Shown: piece after piece, positions 7,309-14,467 of the stretch
Position numbering within the stretch: the first letter of the stretch is position 1
Layout: every line of letters starts with the position of its first letter
DNA from: Coemansia sp. RSA 922
Taxonomy: Eukaryota; Kickxellomycota; Kickxellomycetes; Kickxellales; Kickxellaceae
Direction of reading: 5' to 3'
Length of the DNA stretch: 14,998 nucleotides
Assembly (NCBI GenBank): GCA_027577415.1
Contig: JANBQS010000590.1
Location: 1-14,998, forward strand
Program-made: the position numbers and the translations under genes
The notes under the pieces: model-generated
Database searches by the model: none
Told to the model about the DNA's origin: nothing
The model's input: only the letters and a program-made list of their open reading frames with translations

Positions 7309-9780
7309 TCAAGGCAAAGCACCATTACGTTTAAGGTGGCGAACTTTATTGTTGCACTGGTTTGCACTCTTGGTACCCAGTACTTTGCTAAAATAAATAT
7401 AGTCAGATTTCGAGACGCAGCCTTGCACGTAGTTAACCAGCTTGCAAGTCTCTTCCTCGGTCCACTTTGATGAGTATAGTTTGCCTTTTAGGATTCTCAT
7501 TCTACTTGCCAACACGGATTGGGGCACGTCCAACTCTATTGCCGCGAGCTTCGTCGTTGTCTGACCTATAGCGATGCGATTAGCTAAATCGTTATAGTCG
7601 ATGTCGCGTAGTTTGGCCTGGTAGTGCGGATGTGCGGCTATACGTGAAGATATTTTCAAATGGTAGCTGCATCGATTGCCAAGGTCTAGCCGCTTGCGGA
7701 TTTTGTCAATGATCTCGACGACAGGGTACTTTCCGGCATACCCGTCTACAAGCCTGGATATATCGTCTAATTCGTCGGCAGAGATGGGCTTCTGTACCTG
7801 CTTTGAGGACAAGTAACGCCACACTGCCAAACACGCATTTTGGAATGAAAGCGTGGGAGACAAGTGTCGGGCAACCTCTTTCCAAGCCAGTCCCTTAGCC
7901 CTGAGCGCAGTAGCCTGCTCGTAGTCAGCCTCAGTCCACTTGAACTTGCCCTGCAGCATGTCATGTATGCGGATGCAGTCATCCATAGCAACCCACATAA
8001 AGTTTGACACGGCTCAATAGATCACTGGAACTGGCGCCGGATAATGCTCCTTGATAAAGTCTGTCATGCGGTCGGCCATACCTGGCAAAAAAGAATCCGG
8101 ATCATAGTGCCAACTGGCCTTGCCGTCGTCATACTGGCTGAGCTCAAGACACTTGCATAGGCCAAGTCCTGTTGCTTGACTGACGTGTGACCAGTCAACA
8201 GTACCACTCGACTCGAACTGCATTTGAACCTCACTAGTCACACGGCCCTCGTGGTCCTTCATGACTGGTGTACAGTCACGGTTGCGATTTAGAGCAGTAT
8301 ACTGCTGTTGACAGGCTATAACTGTATGGTCAAGCGCCTTGCTAGCCTGCTCCCACTTGACTGCTCCACCCATCACGGATCCGTCGATTATCTTCAACAG
8401 TGTTTCGTCATCGGCTGCAGACCAGCACGATCCAGAAAAAGTGCCATCTCTTTGCTGCTTTGCTACAATTGACAAAAATAAAACATTTAGTAGACTTGTC
8501 TCACAACATCATCACTATCACATTTGACATTTTTACTTACCCGCGGCATTGATGCGCGACTTTTTATCCTGGTAAGCCCAGTATGACTTGGTCCTCAAAA
8601 GCTTGGCTACTTCTTTGGCCTTGACACCGGAGCTGACAAGTTGCTGAAACTGACGAGTCTCATCCGAGGTCCAACCAGAAAGATCGCCTTCATTTCCACC
8701 AAACTTGATCCAGTTAAGTTGAGCCCTGGAAGGTAGCACATTCAACGTCTCGCCGATACGGTCCCAGTCCTTGCCGTACTCGGCTACTAGCTCTCGAAGT
8801 CGAATCATTTGGCCAGCACGCATGCGGCCCGCCTTTAGCTTGTAGAGATATCGACCAAAGAGTAGGCGAATATCACTTAACGGCCTAGCTGGCAACTCGC
8901 GCTGGATAATGTCCACCAACTCCGATCTAGCCGTTGACTCTAGATGCTTTTCGATCAGATCCTTCATTCGCTCGAGGTCGGCGTCGGTCCCTTCGGTAGT
9001 GAGCCCTTTAGTCGTCTTTCCATTCGGCTTTACTTTAAATCGATAATATCTGCCCTGGAGCGACTTTTCGTTTGGATACTGCATGAAATGCTGGTGGACA
9101 TCCCTCCAACCCAGCCCAGAGTCGCGAAACTCGCGTATTCGCCGATAACTCACTTCGTTGATCGGCTCGCTGAAGGTACTCAGCCCTACGCACTGACACT
9201 CCAAAGCGTCGATGTTCATATAGATACCAGCGAGCTTCCAGTCAACTGTAGAATGGTCTGCATAGTTGGTCGTTATAAAATGCTTCAACTTTTCCATGTC
9301 CGTCTTTGACCAGCCGCCATACGTTTCAATTAACGAGCGAGGCTGTATCGTCGAGTTTGAGGCGTTGAGAAGATCCAAGCACTCGATAAGCGGAGTATCT
9401 AACTCGCTAGCTACTGCCTCCCAATCGCACTGGCCGAGAGCCCTGTCAAAGTGCCGCTCCGCAGTGCTGGTTACCAATGCGCTCTGTTGCTGTCTGCGCC
9501 TAGCGTCGACTTCCGCCAGGTTACAGATACTTCGTAGTGTGCCAATCGATAGGCGATATTTAGCGGCCAGGCGATACCACGGAATCGATTTATCGACTTT
9601 CTGGAGCGGGCGAGTCTCTTCGACAATTCTTTTTCGAATTTCCGCGCTCGGTCCAGCTGGTGAATGACTATTGAGGCGTCTGGCGGGCAATAGAGCCTGG
9701 AGTGGCAAGGGTCGGTATAGACTCGCAAAACCAACTGGTTTGCAATTGATGGACAGCCAAAAGGCTCTACGAGCAAGCAT
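7309..9780 (-). CDS. Multi-repeat Myb/SANT-like protein with predicted mitochondrial presequence; frame broken by one TGA
   Basis: Exon 1 (9780-8541) and exon 2 (8462-7309) join in phase 1 to give 797 codons. Codon 563 is TGA (8016-8014), so the product is 562 aa if translation stops there. The first 46 residues are rich in Arg and hydrophobics with no acidic residue (MLARRAFWLS...LLPARRLNSHS), a good mitochondrial presequence. About a dozen degenerate Myb/SANT-like helix-turn-helix units follow, best seen at GWSKTDMEKL (156), GWTSDETRQF (369), CWSAADDETL (about 426), KWTEADYEQA and KWTEEETCKL. The downstream part aligns with an upstream block across the TGA, so the stop appears to be a mutation inside coding DNA. 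The frame after the stop has only a GTG at 8010 before an internal ATG. DNA binding in mitochondria is inferred. Alternatives: pseudogene, readthrough gene, or an in-frame 69-nt intron (8083-8015). Confidence 0.7.
8014..8016 (-). other. In-frame TGA inside exon 2 of the Myb-repeat gene
   Basis: The minus strand reads GTG ATC TAT TGA GCC GTG TCA. The protein flanks, FIKEHYPAPVPVIY and AVSNFMWVAMDDCI, align with FITTNYADHSTVDW and LAGIYMNIDALECQ of the upstream block with one residue (Lys) opposite the stop. A single substitution, for example CGA to TGA, would explain it; the ancestral codon is inferred. Confidence 0.75.
8463..8540 (-). other. Intron (78 nt) of the Myb-repeat gene
   Basis: On the minus strand the donor is GCCGCGG|GTAAGT and the acceptor TTGTCAATTGTAG|CAAAG. 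A TACTAAA branch-point-like site lies at about 8486-8492, some 23 nt before the acceptor. The intron contains several in-frame stops (TAA and TGA), while both flanks use the same Myb-like coding style. Splicing is phase 1 and gives Ala-Ala-Lys-Gln across the junction. Confidence 0.85.
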
Positions 9781-9976
9781 TTAGACGAACTAAGGAGTAC
9801 AAAAAAATAACAAAGAAAACGAAGAACAACAAAACGCATGGATTGGATTTCTACCTTGGACTATGATCTACGATCTCTTGTAGTCTTGATAATCAGATCA
9901 ATGTTGTGCGTTTGTAAGACCGTTTGGATACATGTTGATATATTTCGTATATTGAAGCAATAGCAGCATTGAGTTA
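9781..9976. promoter_or_regulatory. Spacer with the 5' region of the Myb-repeat gene
   Basis: A 196-nt spacer between the ATG of the Myb-repeat gene and the stop of copy 4. The ATG has T at -3, a weak context. An ATG at 9839 opens another frame and does not extend the Myb frame. No clear TATA box; the DNA just upstream is pyrimidine- and T-rich on the minus strand. Confidence 0.3.
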
Positions 9977-11731
9977 TCAATCTTTCCACTTCTTAAGTAG
10001 CAGACGTCCCAGGCGTGGCGCATCTTGACTAAATCCGGGCTCGATGATTTTCTCCTGCATTGCCTCCATGAACTGCTCCCTCTCGCGGTCCTCATCTAGG
10101 GCAGCATAGTCAAAGTTGGGGCAAGCCAGTGCCAGTAGAAGCACAACGGTTACTATTTCGGTAACATCATTCTCACAACAATAACAGGTATGCCAGCACC
10201 GGAATCGCTTGCCCATAGGAGCGTAGTTCGAGCGCACATATTCAGGGAGGCTGGCCATAGATACATCCCGAGGAAGTTCACCTAGGCCCAGGGTCCCAGT
10301 TCCCAGATCCGAGAGAAGCGGAAGTGATCTGATGAGTGTAATAGCGTCCCAAAGTGAAAGAGTCGCGTGCGGCAAAGAGAGAACTTGAATGCAAGTATAA
10401 TTGCCGAGTACCGAGAGTGCTGGAGTAATGTCTTTGCTATAAGAATCCACCTTGTAAATTTGTCGCACTGATGCACCAGGCGCAATGCTCATAACGAACT
10501 CCAGATATGCAACGGCTGTAGCGAAGCGGTATGACGAGTAATCCGAAGGCCGGGCAATATCGACACTTTGCAACTGTGGGTGACTGACGGGTGTAAAAAC
10601 ATTGTGCTTGTTTAGAACAGCGACCGTATCACGACATGGCGACAAGCCCAGATATTCCAATGTCGCTGCGTTTCCCCTGAAAAATACGTCGTCACCAAAG
10701 GGATAGAGCGACTCGATATACAGCTGCCGAAGACGGGGGAACGGCATTGCGCCATCAAAGACCAATCTCTTATAGCACTGGTATCTTTTTGTCACCTCGA
10801 TTTTCAATGTTCGCAGACGTGGATACTCTGAATACTCGCCGCTGCCTGGATCCCTGATAAATCCTGTAATGTCTGCACCATGATACGACCTGATGTCGAG
10901 GTATTCCAGGGTCTGAGCGCTAAGTCGAGCCAGCGGCAAAAGCTGGACACTCAGATAGTCGACATTGCATGTAAGGCGAACAAGGTCTTCAATAAAATCC
11001 AAGTCAATATGCGGGGCCATTTTGCAACAGGGATCATTGAGCACTGTCATATTCCCAATCTCGTACAGCTGCGAAAAAAGGTCGTTGAAATAGTACACTC
11101 CTTCGTGGTCTCCGTCCGTCGTCTCGTCCTGCATATCAATAAAAACTTCGCCAATTCCAGTCGCCATCTCTGCGACACGACCAACAAAGTCTCTGATGTT
11201 GTACAGAGTGTAATCTGGAAAGCCGCCATTGTCACCCTTATACCCTTTGCGCCTGCCGCTATAGCGAAGAACAATAGTAAGCTTACTGACCAGAGGAAAG
11301 GCAACGCCACCAAATGGAGGGACAGACAGCATTCTCAATGCCTCGCCTGAATAGACCTCCCAAGCATGCATATAAATACTCAGCGTTTTGACTAAGTGGT
11401 GCGTAGGATATTTAGGCCACCGGGGACTCAACGGCCAATTAACAACTGCCTCGCTGACCCCGGCTTCACTAGCCTCAGCGTCACTAGTCTCAGCGTCACT
11501 AGTCTCGGCGTGAGAGAAAGGCAGAAATAGCTCACATTCGCTGAAGAAGCGAAAGTGTACAAAGTCGCGGAAATTGTGGCAGACCCACTGTAACGGAACC
11601 AGAAGCTCTTCGTGCCTTCTCAAGTCCCCTCTATCCTTGTTAAAGCGCATACGGATGTTACCCACTATGTATTTGACTATAAGTTGAACGATGTGCGGCG
11701 GAAGGAACTGAAACGGCGTAGGGGCGTACAT
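9977..11731 (-). CDS. F-box-like/leucine-rich-repeat protein, copy 4 (584 aa)
   Basis: Intact single-exon frame of 584 residues with A at -3. The F-box-like N terminus is FQFLPPHIVQLIVKYI (residues 7-22) then LQWVCHNFRDFVHF (47-60), close to copy 3. Residues 75-95 form an acidic Ala/Glu/Ser/Asp insert of pentapeptide repeats (AETSD, AETSD, AEASE, AGVSE) absent from the other copies. The conserved blocks follow: VYSGEALRML (126-135), YPFGDDVFFRGN (343-354), LIRSLPLLSDLGTG (466-479) and LLALACPNF (532-540). The repeat insert explains much of its extra length. A role as substrate receptor in SCF-type ubiquitination is inferred from the F-box-like and LRR-like layout. It lies between the Myb-repeat gene and two decayed relatives, and remnant B is most like this copy at its C terminus (CPNFDY). 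Confidence 0.8.
   Translation of the reverse strand: MYAPTPFQFLPPHIVQLIVKYIVGNIRMRFNKDRGDLRRHEELLVPLQWVCHNFRDFVHFRFFSECELFLPFSHAETSDAETSDAEASEAGVSEAVVNWPLSPRWPKYPTHHLVKTLSIYMHAWEVYSGEALRMLSVPPFGGVAFPLVSKLTIVLRYSGRRKGYKGDNGGFPDYTLYNIRDFVGRVAEMATGIGEVFIDMQDETTDGDHEGVYYFNDLFSQLYEIGNMTVLNDPCCKMAPHIDLDFIEDLVRLTCNVDYLSVQLLPLARLSAQTLEYLDIRSYHGADITGFIRDPGSGEYSEYPRLRTLKIEVTKRYQCYKRLVFDGAMPFPRLRQLYIESLYPFGDDVFFRGNAATLEYLGLSPCRDTVAVLNKHNVFTPVSHPQLQSVDIARPSDYSSYRFATAVAYLEFVMSIAPGASVRQIYKVDSYSKDITPALSVLGNYTCIQVLSLPHATLSLWDAITLIRSLPLLSDLGTGTLGLGELPRDVSMASLPEYVRSNYAPMGKRFRCWHTCYCCENDVTEIVTVVLLLALACPNFDYAALDEDREREQFMEAMQEKIIEPGFSQDAPRLGRLLLKKWKD
11466..11510. repeat. Three 15-bp tandem repeats inside copy 4
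   Basis: Units 11466-11480, 11481-11495 and 11496-11510 read TCACTAGCCTCAGCG, TCACTAGTCTCAGCG and TCACTAGTCTCGGCG on the plus strand, with one change between neighbours. The period is a multiple of three and encodes a five-residue acidic motif, so copy number can vary without breaking the frame. Confidence 0.9.
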
Positions 11732-11756
11732 TTTTTTAACTTGGTTAGCCTTAAAG

Positions 11757-11768
11757 ATAAATATAAAA
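11757..11768 (-). promoter_or_regulatory. Candidate TATA element of copy 4
   Basis: The minus strand has TTTTATATTTATC about 27-38 nt before the ATG of copy 4, in an A/T-rich 5' flank. The position is close for a TATA box given any leader, so the assignment is weak. Confidence 0.25.
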
Positions 11769-11862
11769 GTATGGAGGAATTATAGAAAAAGAAAATAATT
11801 GATTTGTAGACAAAATTTTTTTGTTTTTTAATTGTCTGCGGAGCACATATGGACAGCTTGCA

Positions 11863-11976
11863 TCATAAATTTTCCAAAAACAATTGATTCACAATTACCA
11901 AGCCACAGATTGCATAGTCAGAATCTGGGCATGTCAGAACCAGCAACCACGCACATCTGGCGACTAACTCATATAC
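11863..11976 (-). pseudogene. F-box-like/LRR remnant A (C-terminal scrap)
   Basis: One minus-strand frame reads VYELVARCAWLLVLTCPDSDYAICGL, which lines up with VTEIVTVVLLLALACPNFDYAAL of copy 4. The DNA also matches: GCATAGTCAGAATCTGGGCA (11912-11931) resembles GCATAGTCAAAGTTGGGGCA in copy 4. Upstream of the matched block the frame meets TAA and TAG codons; downstream it runs to TGA at 11865-11863 without the usual C-terminal 40 residues. No other family block was found nearby. It is best read as the decayed end of a further family copy, or as a scrap duplicated from remnant B or copy 4. Confidence 0.6.
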
Positions 11977-12134
11977 CTATTAATGACAAGTCGCAGTGGA
12001 ACTGGATAGTTGGAAACTGACGATGTTACATACAGGCAAGCAATGAGCGCGAGGTTCGGATTATAGTGCAAGGTAATAAGCAGACCGCCGCCCAACTATT
12101 ATTGCCTTCTCTTCAAAAAAAAAACCAATTTATT

Positions 12135-12610
12135 CTAGCAATTCTGCCAGCCATTAAACAGCAAGCGACGCAAGCGGGGTACATAAGGACTAAACCTGCT
12201 CAAGTTAATATACTCCTTCAACTCTTCTATGAACGACTCGCGCTGCTTCTTATCCATAGAAACGTAGTCAAAAATTGGGGCAAATTAGAGCCAGTAGCAA
12301 CACGCACTCAATGTCGTCTGTCCGATATCCATCTATGCAGTGCTCGAGATTCACTAGCATGTATCTGCTACTTTTGCAAATATACTTGACGTCGTTAAAA
12401 TGATGTTTGCAAGCATGATCGGGTTTGAAAGAGCTGTCCAATCTCACTTCAACTTTACTGACCATGGGAGCCACCTGTTTGATCTCCAAGACAAAGGCGA
12501 CAAAGTTCGCCTGGTACTCGTTGTAGTTGTCGACTGCCCTCCTACTTGTTGTCATGTACTGTCTCCCAATTATAGTAACTCTCGTTGTCGACAGCCCAAA
12601 CCAAAAGAAC
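12135..12610 (-). pseudogene. F-box-like/LRR remnant B with internal deletion and frameshift
   Basis: Reading down the minus strand from about 12610, FGLSTTRVTII...ANFVAFVLEIKQVAP...HHFNDVKYICKSSRYMLVN matches the middle of copies 3 and 4 (about residues 146-233 of copy 4). Then, without a frame change, IDGYRTDDIECVLLLALICPNF matches residues about 520-540 of copy 4, so roughly 285 residues, including the YPF signature, are missing. After CPNF a run of five A (12265-12269 on the plus strand) is one base too long; skipping one base restores DYVSMDKKQRESFIEELK...FSPYVPRLRRLLF to TAG at 12137-12135, matching the copy 4 C terminus. The N-terminal F-box-like part is absent. The fragment ends about 90 nt from the RPL19 stop codon. 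Clearly non-functional as a full receptor. Confidence 0.8.
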
Positions 12611-12697
12611 TTTTTTAGAGTAAAAAAAGGGGGAGCCAAAAAGACGTAATATTTTTTCCAGTCCGATTCTGTAATAAAAAAAAGGTGCTGATTATTT

Positions 12698-13839
12698 TTA
12701 CTCCTGGTCGCCCGAGATGATAGCCTCGCGCTTGGCGGCAACACGCTGGTTGCGACGCTCGCGAGCAGCCTTGTTGCGCTGGCGCTGGGCCTCGGCCTGG
12801 TCGTTGAGCAGCTTGACACGGGCCTGCTCGGTCTTGGCCTTGTGGATGTACTCCATGAGAACACGCTTGTTCTTGAACACGTTACCCTTGGACTTGAGGT
12901 ACAGCTCGTGGTACATGTGGCGGTCGATCTTGCCTTGCTCGCGGTACTTGCGGAGCAGGCTGCGCAGAACGCGCATGCGGCGCATCCACAGAACCGAAGT
13001 GGGCATACGCGCCTCGGCGGTACCCTTGCGCCTACCGTGGCCACCGTGGCGACCCAGGCGCTTGGCAGCGGTGTGCTCGCGAGCGCGGAAGCGAGAGGCA
13101 GCAGCCTGGGGCTTCTTGAACACCAAGCCGCTCTTGATCAGCTTGCGGATGTTCTGGCGAGAGTTGGCCTGAGCGATCTCAGTGACCTCATTGGGGTCGA
13201 GCCAGACCTTGCGCTCACCGCACTTTAGCACGGAGGCAGCGAGACGCTTCTGAGTAGTAAGGTTAGCCCTAAACATCAAAGAAAAAGAGTTGGCAAGAAA
13301 ACGAGTTAGTAGACAGGCTTGCGTCGTTGAAAAAGACACTGCTGATGGCTCTATCTCTCGCCACGCTGGCAAGTGCGAGCAAAGACCGCAGCAAAGCAAA
13401 TAAAGGATGGAAGGAAGGATGCGGGTGTGCACGTGACTCAGGAACGGTCTCTGTCAACTGCGGTTGTAAGAATAAAACACACCCGGCCGCAGCGAGACAC
13501 TCTCACTCCACACCACAAGAGCGCGCACACAGAAGAAGCAAGAGGGAGAGAGCTCCATTCTTTCGATCGGATAGCTCTCTGCCACCGCTCATAGTCGTAG
13601 TTGGCCGCTCTGTTTTCTGTTGGTACCGATTTACGCTCAATCCGCTCGAAATCGGCAGCAGCGGTATACCGCGAGGAAAAAAAAGTGTATAAAGAAAAAA
13701 CTTTTTTCGCAATCCAAAGCTGTCCTCTTCGCCAAATGTGACCGTCCAAAAGAAACAAGGGACTGTACCGCTCGCCGGTCTCAATCGCTTCTTGATTCTC
13801 CTGAATCTACAACTTTAAAGTACTAGTGGTTCCTTACAT
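12698..13839 (-). CDS. RPL19: 60S ribosomal protein eL19 (L19e), two exons
   Basis: Exon 2 (13268-12698) encodes [33 protein letters not shown], the hallmark start of eL19, then [36 protein letters not shown] and a long basic C-terminal helix. The mature length is 190 residues, close to yeast eL19 at 189. The protein is a structural component of the large cytosolic ribosomal subunit whose C-terminal helix reaches an intersubunit bridge. The coding frame needs AT from exon 1 joined to G of exon 2. Only A13839-T13838 followed by GTAAGG (13837 onward) supplies this, giving coding exon 1 = AT and M-A-N-L at the start. I recall the same split start codon in S. cerevisiae RPL19 genes. Coding DNA is GC-rich with strongly biased codons, unlike the F-box-like genes, as expected for a highly expressed gene. 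Confidence 0.92.
13269..13837 (-). other. RPL19 intron (569 nt) splitting the initiator ATG
   Basis: The donor is AAAT|GTAAGG at 13837 and the acceptor GATGTTTAG|GGCTAAC at 13269. A perfect yeast-type TACTAAC branch site lies at 13311-13305, about 37 nt before the acceptor. Acceptor and branch site are near certain; the donor is the only suitably phased AT|GT with a good consensus that I found upstream. The intron is about seven times longer than the Myb-gene intron. I saw no convincing box C/D pair for a hosted snoRNA. Confidence 0.8.
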
Positions 13840-14467
13840 TTCAACAAATTTATCGTGTCCGAGGGAAGAACTACGAGCCCGTATTTATATATTTTTCGAT
13901 GAGTTGGGAAAAAGAGAAGGTAACTTTACAAATTCCACAGCGTTGCTCAACTCTTTGCAAACGCTGCTTTTTTTTTGGCTCTATGTCTCCACCCCCTTAT
14001 TGGCAGTGGATCCCCCAAGCAAAAAAATTTACTTTCGCCTCACTTTTATTCACGCTCTTGATATCCTGATTAGACGGATTACAAGTTGATTTTCCCTTTG
14101 CAGTAATTGACATGGGGCGGCTGGCTGATGGTTGAAGGCCTGCCCTACAGAAATACACGTGATCCATATCCAGCCAATGGCGAGTGGTTTCCAACTCTCG
14201 ATGCTGATCACATCTCAGATATGCGGGGATGGCAGCACTGGCGACGTCACTGCAGTCCGCCCGTCCAGAATAAAGACAGCCCGCCTGCTCTTCGGCTCTA
14301 TATCTATTTTTGAGCATACTGCCGAGCTCGGAAAAGCCATTGCTTTGTCCCTTTTCGGTCAAAAACGTTGGCGGTAAAAATAAAGTAAGAAAGACAGACC
14401 TTGGATTGGCTTATAAAGTATAGAAAAAGAACTAGAAAAAAAAAGAAAACAGAACTAGAAACGCTAC
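13840..14467. promoter_or_regulatory. RPL19 promoter region and carbonic anhydrase 3' flank
   Basis: This 628-nt spacer separates the RPL19 start from the carbonic anhydrase stop codon. A minus-strand ATATATAAATAC (13881-13892) lies about 45 nt before the RPL19 ATG and is the best TATA candidate. A GACGTC palindrome at 14243-14248, in a CGACGTCAC context, resembles a CRE/ATF half-site about 400 nt upstream. Open frames here are short and overlap antisense; none has recognisable content. Confidence 0.4.

Noticed and set aside
7309..8010. Separate gene starting at 8010
   Set aside because: The apparent start there is GTG, not an accepted nuclear start, and the frame is continuous with the Myb-repeat exon upstream through a single TGA.
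8015..8083. 69-nt intron removing the TGA of the Myb gene
   Set aside because: Donor GTATGG and acceptor TTGAG are possible and the length is in frame, but there is no good branch site or pyrimidine tract, and splicing would delete sequence conserved in the upstream block. Kept only as an alternative.
8944..9667. Plus-strand open frames opposite the Myb-repeat gene
   Set aside because: They are antisense shadows of exon 1; they overlap each other and have no recognisable domain.
12268..13044. Long minus-strand frame of 258 codons overlapping RPL19
   Set aside because: Its first half is a frame shadow of RPL19 exon 2 (low-complexity Ser/Arg/Thr). Only the last part, below about 12610, is meaningful, as family remnant B.
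13327..13692. Plus-strand frame of 121 codons
   Set aside because: It lies inside the RPL19 intron on the opposite strand, is basic low-complexity sequence and overlaps several competing frames.
13269..13837. snoRNA hosted in the RPL19 intron
   Set aside because: I looked for a box C (RTGATGA) with a downstream CTGA on the transcribed strand and found no convincing pair; H/ACA types cannot be judged by eye.
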